Source: Synergistales bacterium (GTDB taxonomy: Bacteria; Synergistota; Synergistia; Synergistales; Aminobacteriaceae). Taken from it: a stretch of 64,000 nucleotides of DNA. This document shows positions 23,156 to 31,980 of the stretch, one piece after another. The notes beneath the pieces are model-generated. The model did no database searches. It was not told the origin of the DNA and worked only from the letters and a program-made list of their open reading frames with translations. Within the stretch, counting starts at the first letter, position 1. Each line of letters starts with the position of its first letter. A program made the translations under genes and the position numbers. The stretch lies in NCBI GenBank assembly GCA_025997955.1, contig BNVH01000002.1, positions 1 to 64,000 on the forward strand. Direction: 5' to 3'.

Positions 23156-24388
23156 ATGTTCGAGTATCTGATTGTGGCTGATGACTACACCGGGGCGACG
23201 GAGGTAGCCTCAAAGTTTATGAACGGGAGATATAAAACATCCGTCACTATGGACTATGGTTCCATAGGACTCATGCAAAACCGCACCGCGGTGGCGCTAA
23301 ACACGGAGACGTTCTTCTGCTCCCCCGACGAGGCCAAGATGAAGTTGGCCACGGTGTCCAAAAATCTCCTTCCGTGGAAAGGAAGCGCTGTATTTTTCAA
23401 GCGTATTGAGCCGGCCTTGCGGGGCAACGTCGGCGCGGAGGTCTCCACGATGGCGCGCGAGATGAACTTTGACTACGTCGTCGTAGCGCCGGCTTTTTCG
23501 CGGGGACGCAGGGCGGTGGAGGAGGGGACGCTTTATTTGGATTCTCACGAGCGCATGTCGCATCAGACTTACACCACGTCAAAATCAGCCTCCATAGAGA
23601 TGACCGCCGAAGCGCTGCGCAAAGAGGGCATGGCTCCCGTGGAAGTCTCACTTGACGACGTTCAGGAGGGCAAGGTCGAGGGCATCGTCGCTCAAAAGGG
23701 ATGTTTTTGTTTTGACGCTGAGACCGACGAAGATCTGAAAATGATCGTTATGGGCGTCCTGAAAGCCACGCCTTCCAAGAATGTGCTGTGGGTCGGCTCC
23801 GTGGGGCTTGCTGAGGCTATGGCCATGACTCCTAAGTCGTTTGTCGTGGTAATAGGCACCGCGCACCCGCGCAGTATACGTCAGGCGAAACATCTTCTGG
23901 ACCAGGCTATGGCCTTTCCCGTGCAGCTTGACGCCGGCGTCCTCAAGGGCACAGAGGACGCCATAGCCGCCGAGCGCTCTCGGGTGGTCGAGGAGGCCGA
24001 ACATCTCTTGCGCCGCGGGCAGTCCATCTTGCTGGCCGCTACGATAAACGGACGGTTTGTGAGCGGCTCATACCCGGACGACAACATAGAAAGCTTCCTC
24101 GGCTTTTTATCCGAGACGGTGCGCGAGATAATCGGGAGGATAAAGGTCGGGGGGCTATGCGTGACGGGCGGGGATTGCGCCGTGCGCATAGTGGAAAAAG
24201 CCAAGGCGGAGAGCGTCATGCTGATAGAGGAAATTCAGGAGGGCATAACATTTTCGAGGCTCTCCGGCGGCACGTTCAACAATCTACCGCTCATCTCAAA
24301 AAGTGGCGCGCTCGGCGGAGAACGGGCTTTGGTCCATTGCATGGAGTATTTCACGACGGGCGAGCACGAAAACAAATATGGTTTGTAA
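23156..24388 (+). CDS. Four-carbon acid sugar kinase family protein (DUF1537)
   Basis: About 410 residues. Start ATG 23156 lies eight bases after GGAGG. The N-terminal domain has the family motif LIVADDYTGATEVASKF and VVVAPAFSRGRR. The C-terminal nucleotide-binding part has GLCVTGGDCAVRIV and the conserved end GALGGERAL (usually GxFG). Characterised relatives (OtnK, DtnK) phosphorylate four-carbon sugar acids such as threonate or erythronate in the cytoplasm, usually next to a PdxA2 dehydrogenase and an aldolase. No such partners are here, so the substrate is open. It lies upstream of recA with a 41-base AT-rich gap. Confidence 0.82.
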   Translation: MFEYLIVADDYTGATEVASKFMNGRYKTSVTMDYGSIGLMQNRTAVALNTETFFCSPDEAKMKLATVSKNLLPWKGSAVFFKRIEPALRGNVGAEVSTMAREMNFDYVVVAPAFSRGRRAVEEGTLYLDSHERMSHQTYTTSKSASIEMTAEALRKEGMAPVEVSLDDVQEGKVEGIVAQKGCFCFDAETDEDLKMIVMGVLKATPSKNVLWVGSVGLAEAMAMTPKSFVVVIGTAHPRSIRQAKHLLDQAMAFPVQLDAGVLKGTEDAIAAERSRVVEEAEHLLRRGQSILLAATINGRFVSGSYPDDNIESFLGFLSETVREIIGRIKVGGLCVTGGDCAVRIVEKAKAESVMLIEEIQEGITFSRLSGGTFNNLPLISKSGALGGERALVHCMEYFTTGEHENKYGL

Positions 24389-24429
24389 GTTTATAATTTA
24401 TAATTTATAATTTTATATAATCTGAGGGA

Positions 24430-25584
24430 GTGAGCCGAAAATTGGCCAAACCAAAAAAGGTTCCGCAGACGCGGGAGGAAGTTTTAGATCAGGCTGTATC
24501 TGATATTAGAGATAAATTTGGGCAGGGCTCCATCATGCGGATGGGTGAAAACCTCAAGGCCAATGTGGAGGTCATATCGTCCGGGATTTTGCCGCTCGAC
24601 ATCGCTCTCGGCATAGGCGGTTTTCCCAAGGGGCGCGTCGTAGAGTTGTTTGGGCCTGAGGGATCGGGAAAAACCACGGTCGCCCTTTACGCCGTGGCCG
24701 AGGCCCAGAAAGCCGGGGGCGTAGCGGCTTTCATAGACGCCGAGCACGCGCTCGACCCAAGGTTGGCCGCCACAGTGGGCGTCAATATCGACGCGCTCTA
24801 TCTCTCTCAGCCCGATAGCGGGGAGCAGGGGCTTTATATCTTGGATACCTTGGTGCGAAGCGGGGCCGTCGACATAGTGGTGGTTGACTCCGTGGCCGCC
24901 CTGACGCCGCAGGCCGACATCGACGGGGATTTGGGCGAGAACATGGGCATGGGACGTCAGGCCCGTCTAATGTCCTACGCGCTGCGCCGCCTGACCGCTA
25001 TAATATCGAAGACAAACTGTTGCGTAATCTTCATAAACCAGCTCAGAGCCGTCATAAACAGCGGCTATAGCCAAGGCCCCACTGAGACCACGACCGGCGG
25101 ACGGGCGCTCAAGTTCTATTCCTCTATACGCCTTGAGGTCAGACGCACGGGAAAGATAGAGAAGAGCGGAGAGATAATAGGGCACGAGATAAACATGAAA
25201 GTCGTGAAGAACAAACAGGCGCCACCTTTCCGCACCGGGCACGCAAGCCTTATCTACGGCAAGGGCATTCCAAAAGGCGTAGCTGTGGTCGATATGGCCA
25301 TAGACTACGGCGTCCTGAAGAAAAAGGGCGGCTGGTTAGCTTACAAAGGAGAGACCATAGGTCAAGGCAAGGAAAACGTGGCGACGTTTATAGCCAAGAA
25401 CCCCGACTTGGAAAAAGAGATAATCGACGCCGTAATGGCGGCCGTCGTAAGTGGACTTGGCTACATCAAGCCCTTACCCGAGTCTGAAGAGGACGCGAGA
25501 AATGAATCCTTAGTGGAGGGCATGGAGGTTGAGCGACCTATCGAAGTCGAAGAAGGGATTATGGATATAGAAGACGATAAATAA
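24430..25584 (+). CDS. recA: RecA recombinase
   Basis: 384 residues with all RecA landmarks: MAW-motif region GFPKGRVVELFGPEGSGKTT (Walker A), AAFIDAEHALDP, VVVDSVAALTPQADIDG (Walker B), loop 1 GRQARLMSYALRRLT and loop 2 INQLRAVINS. It forms filaments on single-stranded DNA for homologous recombination and LexA cleavage. The start is probably GTG 24430, but GAGGGA lies directly against it; TTG 24442 is an alternative. The short AT-rich upstream segment (TTTATAATTTATAATTTATA) contains TATAAT-like -10 boxes. A SOS box was not recognised. The terminal 30 residues are acidic, as usual. Confidence 0.98.
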   Translation: MSRKLAKPKKVPQTREEVLDQAVSDIRDKFGQGSIMRMGENLKANVEVISSGILPLDIALGIGGFPKGRVVELFGPEGSGKTTVALYAVAEAQKAGGVAAFIDAEHALDPRLAATVGVNIDALYLSQPDSGEQGLYILDTLVRSGAVDIVVVDSVAALTPQADIDGDLGENMGMGRQARLMSYALRRLTAIISKTNCCVIFINQLRAVINSGYSQGPTETTTGGRALKFYSSIRLEVRRTGKIEKSGEIIGHEINMKVVKNKQAPPFRTGHASLIYGKGIPKGVAVVDMAIDYGVLKKKGGWLAYKGETIGQGKENVATFIAKNPDLEKEIIDAVMAAVVSGLGYIKPLPESEEDARNESLVEGMEVERPIEVEEGIMDIEDDK

Positions 25585-25607
25585 AATCTTAGGAAAGGAT
25601 GAGAGCC

Positions 25608-26159
25608 ATGAGTGTCGCTGCGGAGGACAGGGCAAAAACGAGCGAGCTGACTTTTGCTCCGGACAGAGCGGTTAAAGAGGCCGTTTTTCTCTCGGAGGTA
25701 AAACGTTTGGAGTCCGGTGTGTCAGAGACAAGGACACTGCAGGACAAGATTGAGAGCAAAACAGAGAAAGCGATAAACGACCTTCGCGCCGAGATGAAAA
25801 AAGGCTTCGAGCAGGTCGATAAGCGCTTCGAGCAGATGAGCGCTGACATGAACAGGCGCTTCGAACAAGTCGATAAGCGCTTCGAACAAGTCGATAAGCG
25901 CTTCGAGCAAGTCGATAAACGCTTCGAACAGATGAGTTCCGATATGAACAAGCGCTTAGAGAAAATTGACGCGCAGTTTGAGCAAGCAAGGCGGGAAAAT
26001 GTCTCGCGATTTGACATTATCATACAGGATAATGCCAATCGGTCTGACACGGCGACGAGTGAGATGCGAGGCTTTTATAGACACACCACCACGCTTTTTT
26101 TGACAGCGCTCGGGGTGGTTTTGGCGGCGTTTTATTCTTTCTTGACCTTTATTAGATGA
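25608..26159 (+). CDS. Coiled-coil protein with heptad repeats and C-terminal membrane helix
   Basis: 183 residues from ATG 25608 (AGGAAAGG nine bases upstream; an ATG at 25599 lies against that site). Residues about 60-125 contain several copies of DKRFEQV / DMNRRFEQ heptads encoded by near-identical 21-bp DNA units. Residues about 160-182 are hydrophobic (TLFLTALGVVLAAFYSFLTF), so the protein is tail-anchored to the inner membrane. Such DUF1640/hemolysin-XhlA-like or phage-type coiled coils are common, and no precise function can be assigned. It lies 15 bases after recA and probably shares its transcript, which ends at the hairpin at 26358-26387. Confidence 0.72.
   Translation: MSVAAEDRAKTSELTFAPDRAVKEAVFLSEVKRLESGVSETRTLQDKIESKTEKAINDLRAEMKKGFEQVDKRFEQMSADMNRRFEQVDKRFEQVDKRFEQVDKRFEQMSSDMNKRLEKIDAQFEQARRENVSRFDIIIQDNANRSDTATSEMRGFYRHTTTLFLTALGVVLAAFYSFLTFIR
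25804..25932. repeat. 21-bp tandem repeats encoding DKRFEQV heptads
   Basis: Units of the form GTCGATAAGCGCTTCGAACAA occur about five times, partly interrupted by GATGAGC-GACATGAAC variants. The unit length is a multiple of three, so copy changes keep the frame and extend the coiled coil by one heptad. Confidence 0.85.
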
Positions 26160-26357
26160 TTATGTATTTGCACGGTCGTTTCATATAAAACCCACCACCC
26201 CCACAGTAACAGGCGGTCACTTGCCGCTCCCCGTCTCTGACTGAAGCAACCCTATAGTCATATTAAATTATTGCATAGGACGCTACGGAAGCGGTAAGCA
26301 ATTCAGGGGTTTTTAGCGCGAAAACTATCTCCGGTTTTGATAGTAGAGCGAAAATAT
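26160..26357. other. Gene-free segment with a structured-looking minus-strand sequence
   Basis: About 200 bases without a convincing gene. The minus strand contains a G-rich block (CAGAGACGGGGAGCGGCAAG, then GTGGGGGTGGTGGG) with possible short hairpins. It recalls the right-end/omega-RNA part of IS200/IS605-type elements, but I cannot confirm this from sequence alone. Confidence 0.3.
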
Positions 26358-26387
26358 AAAAGGGAAGCCTTCCGTGGCTTCCCTTTT
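26358..26387. terminator. Strong bidirectional terminator
   Basis: 12-bp stem (AAAAGGGAAGCC / GGCTTCCCTTTT), 6-base loop, T-rich on both strands. It ends the recA/coiled-coil transcript (+) and, on the other strand, the exported hydratase-like gene (-). Confidence 0.88.
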
Positions 26388-26451
26388 TGCTATTTTGCAA
26401 TGACTTAGGCTACGTCATGCTGCGGGATTGTTTTGGACATTCTTTTAGGCC

Positions 26452-27318
26452 CTACTCCGTCACCTTGAAATTCAGAGTCGCGAAACCATAATCCGCATTG
26501 TAGACCCCCGGCTTGGCCGGTATCATATTACCGAGAGCGCCGGTCATAATATACTGCCCGGCGTCGAGTGTGTAGCCGTGGGCCAATGTGTTGTTGACTA
26601 TCCAAAGCAGCGCTTTCCACTGACCGCCGAGCGCGTCCGACGCTTTGCCCTCGTTCACTACGTTGCCGTCGCACAGCAACTTGACGTTTACGTTGTCGAC
26701 ATCTACGTCATCAGGCCTGAACGCGGGCCCCACAAGAAATTTCTTGCTGGCAATTCCGGCCTCGACAACCTCAAAAAACTTCACCTTGCTCATGTCGGCA
26801 AAATAAAGCTGAGGTATTTCTATACTCGGATGCACCGAAGCGAAGAGCGTCTTTAAGGCCGCCTCGTCCTTGACTGGTTCGGTTATCGGAACGGCGGTCT
26901 TGAACGTCAATTCCACCTCAATCATCATGCCCTTGTATGGCTTGAACTCGACCGAGTCCAAGCCGTTCGTCTCCGTAAGCCCGCTCTTCAAAAGCGGAGC
27001 GAGAGCCGGGACGTCAGACTCGAATCTCTTCATCTGAGCGGGCGTGGTCAGCGCTCCTTTTATGCCGGCTACGGCGTCGCCCTTGTTGGCCGCTAAGATC
27101 TTGTCAAATAAAATCTTCTGCACGGCATAAGCGTTATCCTCCGTGCGAAACTCCTCTGGAGTGTTCAGCGCCGGTACGGGCTGACCGCTGTTTACAGCGG
27201 TGAAGATGGCGTCCGCCTCGGCCTCCAAATCCAATGCCGCGCATGCGCTTTGCATCGCCAGACCAATAGACAGGAGCGCAATCACAAAAAATAAAGCCAC
27301 ACGTTTGTTAGAATTCAT
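26452..27318 (-). CDS. Exported MhpD/2-keto-4-pentenoate hydratase-like protein
   Basis: 288 residues from ATG 27318 (GGAGG upstream). Residues 1-27 are a clear signal peptide (VALFFVIALLSIGLAMQSAC, cleavage near ACA). The remainder follows the fumarylacetoacetase/hydratase fold: NAYAVQKILFDKIL, GIKGALTTPAQMKRF, MMIEVELTFKTA, HPSIEIPQLYF, KKFLVGPAFRPDD and DALGGQWKALLWIVNNTLAHGYTLDAG, matching the MhpD pattern (EvE, pAiEi, lGgPxxalxWLaN). Cytosolic relatives hydrate 2-oxopent-4-enoate in aromatic degradation. Export is unusual. It may be a periplasmic enzyme or a binding protein derived from the fold. It has its own terminator at 26358-26387. Confidence 0.72.
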   Translation of the reverse strand: MNSNKRVALFFVIALLSIGLAMQSACAALDLEAEADAIFTAVNSGQPVPALNTPEEFRTEDNAYAVQKILFDKILAANKGDAVAGIKGALTTPAQMKRFESDVPALAPLLKSGLTETNGLDSVEFKPYKGMMIEVELTFKTAVPITEPVKDEAALKTLFASVHPSIEIPQLYFADMSKVKFFEVVEAGIASKKFLVGPAFRPDDVDVDNVNVKLLCDGNVVNEGKASDALGGQWKALLWIVNNTLAHGYTLDAGQYIMTGALGNMIPAKPGVYNADYGFATLNFKVTE

Positions 27319-27495
27319 AACACAAAACCTCCTCAAGAATTAATTTTGAACTAATTTTATTAAAAACGACTCGTCAGCGATATAGGGCCAGGACGCCCTC
27401 GCCATTCCGGCATACAAATGATTCGTTTTCAAGAGAATCTTTAGTGACAAAGATGTTCTGAGCGGAACATACCCTATAGACAAACTTGTTTTGAT

Positions 27496-28377
27496 TTACG
27501 CGCTTTGCAGAGCCACGCTTCCGGCTCTCCCCGGCAGGCAGCCCGCGACAATTTCCCCACTCGCTTTCTCCGCCTTCTCCGCGACTTCGCGAAGCGTCAG
27601 AAAGCGAACGCCGTCCGCCTTGGCCCTCAAAATAAAATCCTCGAACACTCCGAGCTTGGAAAGCCCCTCCATCTCCGCGTGCACCGTCAGGACGTTCCAC
27701 TCGTTGTTCAACAGGCCAATCCAAACAACCGGCAACGACTCGTCTGTCACTCCTTCCAAACCTAATATTTCGTCCATTGTGGGCATGGTGGTGGGTATCT
27801 GCGGGACGGAGAAGCTGCGCGATTTGTATTTTGGCATGAAAGGGGAACGGCCTCTCGTATCCGTGGCGTATTTCAATTTCAGGCGCTCCTGCGCCGCGAG
27901 GCTCGCCTCTGAGACCTGCCAGCCAGGCGCGGCGTAACAAGTAGGCCGGCAGCCCGATATTTTTTCAAACATCGCGGCGGCTTTGCCGTAGAGCGATTCA
28001 AAATCGTTTTCAGACATAGTTTGGAGCTTGTCCTGAGTCAAGACATGGTCCCACGCGTGTACCCCGCAGTCATGCCCTTCGGCGTGAGCGCGCTTGAATA
28101 TATCAGGGTCTGAGGCTACTATCATAGGCGCGGGAAGCAACGTGCCGTAAAAGAGCGTTTTCCAACCGTACGTCGACGGGGCTTTTGTGCGGAGCATCTT
28201 GGATATGAAGCCCTTGCGAAATATCCGCCGTATGGCCTTGCCGGAGTTGTCTGGCCCGAAAGAGAAGAATATCGACGCGCTTATCCCGTGTTTTTTTAGC
28301 AGGTTAAGGAGGCGTGGCGTCCCCTCTTTGTAGCCGCGCAGAGTGTCTATGTCTATCTTTATGGCGAGATTGCTCAT
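27496..28377 (-). CDS. arnD: ArnD, undecaprenyl-P-Ara4FN deformylase
   Basis: About 293 residues from ATG 28377, which overlaps the TGA of the decarboxylase gene by four bases (ATGA); the frame further upstream lies inside that gene. NodB-type polysaccharide deacetylase fold: AIKIDIDTLRGYKEGTP (metal Asp), HDCGVHAWDHVLTQ (metal-binding HxxxH), CYAAPGWQV and LTVHAEMEG. It removes the formyl group from undecaprenyl-phosphate-Ara4FN at the inner membrane so that ArnT can transfer L-Ara4N to lipid A. It is the last gene of the six-gene arn operon. Confidence 0.93.
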   Translation of the reverse strand: MSNLAIKIDIDTLRGYKEGTPRLLNLLKKHGISASIFFSFGPDNSGKAIRRIFRKGFISKMLRTKAPSTYGWKTLFYGTLLPAPMIVASDPDIFKRAHAEGHDCGVHAWDHVLTQDKLQTMSENDFESLYGKAAAMFEKISGCRPTCYAAPGWQVSEASLAAQERLKLKYATDTRGRSPFMPKYKSRSFSVPQIPTTMPTMDEILGLEGVTDESLPVVWIGLLNNEWNVLTVHAEMEGLSKLGVFEDFILRAKADGVRFLTLREVAEKAEKASGEIVAGCLPGRAGSVALQSA

Positions 28378-29402
28378 GACCGTTCGAGCTCTTTTTTCGC
28401 GTACCACGACACTGTTTCCCGCAGCGTCTCGGCCATGCCGGTCTTCGGCCTCCAACCCAAAAGAGCGCCTATTTTTCGCACGGACGGGACGCGGTTTTGC
28501 ATATCGTCGTACGTATCGCCGTAGTAGTTAGCGGCCTGCACGTCGGACAGCTCCGCCCTCTTTGCGCGCTCCTTGAATATAGGGACTAACTTCATCTCCG
28601 CTATTAGCATCTCGGCGAGCTCTCTTATTGAGCAGCTGTTGGCCGGGTTGCCTATGTTGAATATCTGACCGTCGGCTTTGTTTTCTTTGTTCGCTATTAT
28701 CGCCATGAGTCCGTCTACGCCGTCGCCTATCCAGGTGAAACTGCGCTTTTGGCTGCCTCCGTTCACTAACGAGACGACTCCCCGGTTCAGAATATCGTAG
28801 ATTATCTGCGTGACGGACCGCGCGACGCGTTTTCGCGCGTCCTCGAACGAATCAAGGCGCGGCCCGACCCAGTTGAACGGCCTGAAAATGGAAAACCTCA
28901 AGCCCTCTTCCTGGCCGTAGGCGAAGATAATTCTGTCCATCATTTGTTTGCTGCAGCTGTATATCCAGCGCGTTTTCACAATAGAGCCGGTTATGAGCCG
29001 GCTTTCGTCCTCTGTGAGCTCCTCGTCGGCGCTTAGGCCGTAGATCTCGGAGGTTGATGGAAAAATTATTCTGACGCCGTGTTTGGCGCACATTCTGACG
29101 ACCTTGAGGTTCTGCTCGAAGTCAAGCTCGAACGTCCATACGGGTTTCTTGATGTAGTAGGCGGGCTTTGCGATGCCGGCAAGCGGCAGCACAACGTCGC
29201 ACTCCCTCACCTGTTCCTCTATCCAGCCCTGCTCCTTGAAAACGTCGCCCTGTCTGAACAGGAGACGAGGGTTGCCGGAATACGCCGATATATTGTCGGA
29301 GTACAGGTCGAATCCGCGAATCTCCCAGTCCGTGTCGCTCAGTATCCGTTCAGTCAGGTGCGTCCCGATGAAGCCATTGACGCCGGTTATGAGTATTTTC
29401 AA
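28374..29402 (-). CDS. arnA: UDP-glucuronate oxidative decarboxylase, ArnA C-terminal-type, stand-alone
   Basis: 342 residues. NAD-binding GVNGFIGTHL, STSEIYG, catalytic Tyr/Lys in RWIYSCSKQMMDRII, and the ArnA-specific RSFTWIGDGVDG. It converts UDP-glucuronic acid to UDP-4-keto-pentose, the substrate of ArnB. In E. coli this is the C-terminal half of a bifunctional ArnA; here the two halves are separate genes. The start is probably TTG 29402, overlapping the preceding TGA by four bases (TTGA), so the pair is translationally coupled. The four-base overlap at each end shows a compact operon. Confidence 0.92.
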   Translation of the reverse strand: MKILITGVNGFIGTHLTERILSDTDWEIRGFDLYSDNISAYSGNPRLLFRQGDVFKEQGWIEEQVRECDVVLPLAGIAKPAYYIKKPVWTFELDFEQNLKVVRMCAKHGVRIIFPSTSEIYGLSADEELTEDESRLITGSIVKTRWIYSCSKQMMDRIIFAYGQEEGLRFSIFRPFNWVGPRLDSFEDARKRVARSVTQIIYDILNRGVVSLVNGGSQKRSFTWIGDGVDGLMAIIANKENKADGQIFNIGNPANSCSIRELAEMLIAEMKLVPIFKERAKRAELSDVQAANYYGDTYDDMQNRVPSVRKIGALLGWRPKTGMAETLRETVSWYAKKELERS

Positions 29403-30301
29403 ATTTTCAGACTCCTTTCCGGCTCCCCGTCCGGCTGCAGCGACGTAATTTCGAGTAGACCGTCGCCAGTGGTGAAAATCAGGGGGGTTTCGCTGACTAT
29501 CTTGCCGCTTTCGCGCCAGTTGGGCGACTCCAAACGCTTGAGGTCAATAGGGCGCGCGCGCCATATGTACGTTTTTTTGCCGCCTATGACCGTGAACGCT
29601 CCGGGAAACGGGTGCGTCAGGGCGCGGACGAGATTGTATATTTCGGCGGCGCTTTTGTCCCAGTCTATCAGTCCGTCGGACGGGGTGCGGCGTCCGAATT
29701 TGGTGGCCTTCGTCTCGTCCTGAGGGGTGAGATTTGGCGCGCCGGATTCAATGGCCGCGTAGGACCTCGACAGAACGGCTCGCGCGGCGCCGGCTATCTT
29801 TTGCGATACGCTGAGCGACGTATCATCAATATCTATACTTACGGCTTCCTGGTCGACAATGTCGCCTCTGTCCACGTACTCGGTCATAGCGTGAAGCGTC
29901 GCGCCGGTCGTCTCCTCACCGTTGACAATCGCCCAGTTGACGCAGGCCCGGCCCCTGTATTTGGGAAGTAGGGAACCGTGCATATTGTAAGAGCCAAGGC
30001 GCGGAATGGACAAAATTTCCGGCCCGATCACGGCCCTATAATAAAACGACCAGATCAGCTCCACGCCCAGACCTCGCAAAAGCGTCGCCGAGCTCTCGTT
30101 CAATTTATCGTCCGTCCTCACCAAAATATCGTGAGCTAACGCGAGCTCTTCGACCGACCCGAACCAATGCCCCTCGCCCGGGTCGTCGCGGTGAGTAAAT
30201 ACGACCGCTACGTCAGCGCCGTCAAAAATCAACTCCTTGAGACAGACAAAACCGACTTCGCTATAAGCGAATACGGCTGTCTTGGGTCTTTTATCAGCCA
30301 T
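29399..30301 (-). CDS. UDP-Ara4N formyltransferase, ArnA N-terminal-type, stand-alone
   Basis: 300 residues from ATG 30301. Formyltransferase fold: VFAYSEVGFVCLKELI, the catalytic region SYNMHGSLLPKYRGRACVNW (N...H within NMHGS) and ATLHAMTEYVDRGDIVDQ (Asp). It uses 10-formyl-tetrahydrofolate to formylate UDP-L-Ara4N. It equals the N-terminal half of E. coli ArnA. It is placed between arnT (start two bases after the arnT stop) and the decarboxylase gene (4-base overlap), so the two halves are still made side by side and may associate. Confidence 0.9.
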   Translation of the reverse strand: MADKRPKTAVFAYSEVGFVCLKELIFDGADVAVVFTHRDDPGEGHWFGSVEELALAHDILVRTDDKLNESSATLLRGLGVELIWSFYYRAVIGPEILSIPRLGSYNMHGSLLPKYRGRACVNWAIVNGEETTGATLHAMTEYVDRGDIVDQEAVSIDIDDTSLSVSQKIAGAARAVLSRSYAAIESGAPNLTPQDETKATKFGRRTPSDGLIDWDKSAAEIYNLVRALTHPFPGAFTVIGGKKTYIWRARPIDLKRLESPNWRESGKIVSETPLIFTTGDGLLEITSLQPDGEPERSLKI

Positions 30302-30302
30302 T

Positions 30303-31979
30303 TCAATCCCGCTCCCCATTGAAAAAGATCATATAATTTCCGGCGTTCGCGGTTTCACGCGCCCCCGCGGCGCCGAGCTGAAAAAAATCTTTTACCTTTC
30401 GCTTTTCCATAACTAAGACATACGGTACGCCCGCGTTCCATTCCTCTATAAACTCCTCCCGGCTCGGAAACCAGGTTCGCCTTGCGCTATCGGTCTCCTG
30501 TGAAGCCCCGTATGCCAACTCGCCCTTGTAACCCACAAGGACGAGCCGCTCTTTTGTGTAAAAAGGCATAGCCTGAAAGATATCCCCAAACGCGGCGATT
30601 TTTTCACTATCCCGCTTGCCGGCCGCGACTATCCGGGCTGCTTCAGCCACCGAACGCTCCCTTCCGAAGGGGATATAGGCCGTCTGAACACAAAAGGCGA
30701 ACAGGAGACCTCCGGCGCAAAGCACAGCCGACGCGCGGCTCATATCTCTCATATCTTTGTATGGATACGAAAAAAACGCGCTCAAAACAAGACCGGCGGA
30801 TATGAAAAGCGCAATGACAACAGCCTCCGAGCGAGGAGTTTCGCCGCCAATTTTCCCGAACAGCGCGTACAGAAACAAGGCCGCCACAAAAAGCAAATTG
30901 ACGCCGGCGTTCCAGAGGAAAACGCGACCCGCGCCCGCGCCTGATATGGAACGGTCGATATTCGCCGCCATGAGAATCGCCGCGGGAGGTATGCATGGTA
31001 CGATGTAAGGTATCAATTTTGACCCGGACGCCGAAAAAAACAGCAGCGTCACGCCGAACCAAAGCGCTAGAAAAATATTTGCGTCTTTCTCCTCGCAAGA
31101 GGCGGGGGCGCGCAAAACGCTTCCCCTTCCTCCAAGCGCGAAGAAAAAAGCCGTCCAGGGAAGCAACCCGGCCAAAATTATCGGTAAAAAAAACCAAAAC
31201 GGCTGATATCTGTCGTGCATCTTGGTCGCAAAACGCAAAAAGTGCTCCTGAATAAAGAAAAAATAAAAGAAATCGGGATTTTGTTCGCACACGAGATAAA
31301 ACCACGGGAAAACGATAGCCAAAAACAATATTATGCCGGGCAGATACAGTATGTCCGGTATAAGCCGCCATTTACGGGTTATGACTATATACCAAAATAT
31401 TATCCCTCCGGGAAGCAGTACGGCTATTAGCCCTTTCGAAAGCAGACCCAGCGCCATAGCGGCGTAAAATACCAAATACCAGCGCCGGTTTTTGCGCATA
31501 TGCCCGATGTAACAGGACGCCATGGCGAGAGTGATAAAGAACGAAACGAGCATATCCGTGATGTCGAGCGTGCCAATCGCAATATAAAGCAAAGATGTCC
31601 CCGTAATGACAGCCGCGATTATGCCCGCCCTGCGCCCATAAATGGACGCCGCCAAAAGGCCCGTGACGGCTATTCCTAAAATGGCCGCGAGAGAGGATGG
31701 GAGACGGGCCGCAAATTCGTTTTCGCCTAAAATTTTGAACGACAATGCCTGCGTCCAATACAAAAGCGCTGGTTTCTCAAAATATTTGACGTAGTTGAGC
31801 TTAGGCGTTACGTAATCGCCCGACTCGTTCATCTCGCGCGCAATCTCGGCGTACCGCCCCTCGTCCGGCTCCATAAGAGGGTGCGTCGCTAATGGCGATA
31901 TATAAATAATAAAAAATATCGCGCACAAAAAAAGGGGCAGACTTTTTTTATCCCAGATATTGTTCCAAATATTTTGCAT
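30303..31979 (-). CDS. arnT: ArnT-type glycosyltransferase (lipid A L-Ara4N transferase)
   Basis: 558 residues, GT83/PMT-type integral membrane enzyme with about 12 hydrophobic segments. The conserved first periplasmic loop is present (PLMEPDEGRYAEIAREM, with the catalytic Asp/Glu in EPDEGRYAEIA), as is the ArnT-like FEKPALLYWTQA. It moves L-Ara4N from undecaprenyl phosphate to lipid A at the periplasmic face, which lowers surface negative charge and gives cationic peptide resistance. It starts one base after the arnB stop region. The substrate assignment rests on operon context. Confidence 0.9.
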   Translation of the reverse strand: MQNIWNNIWDKKSLPLFLCAIFFIIYISPLATHPLMEPDEGRYAEIAREMNESGDYVTPKLNYVKYFEKPALLYWTQALSFKILGENEFAARLPSSLAAILGIAVTGLLAASIYGRRAGIIAAVITGTSLLYIAIGTLDITDMLVSFFITLAMASCYIGHMRKNRRWYLVFYAAMALGLLSKGLIAVLLPGGIIFWYIVITRKWRLIPDILYLPGIILFLAIVFPWFYLVCEQNPDFFYFFFIQEHFLRFATKMHDRYQPFWFFLPIILAGLLPWTAFFFALGGRGSVLRAPASCEEKDANIFLALWFGVTLLFFSASGSKLIPYIVPCIPPAAILMAANIDRSISGAGAGRVFLWNAGVNLLFVAALFLYALFGKIGGETPRSEAVVIALFISAGLVLSAFFSYPYKDMRDMSRASAVLCAGGLLFAFCVQTAYIPFGRERSVAEAARIVAAGKRDSEKIAAFGDIFQAMPFYTKERLVLVGYKGELAYGASQETDSARRTWFPSREEFIEEWNAGVPYVLVMEKRKVKDFFQLGAAGARETANAGNYMIFFNGERD

Positions 31980-31980
31980 T

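Noticed and set aside
24389..24429. LexA/SOS box before recA
   Set aside because: Only AT-rich TTTATAA repeats are seen; neither the E. coli nor the Bacillus SOS box consensus is present.
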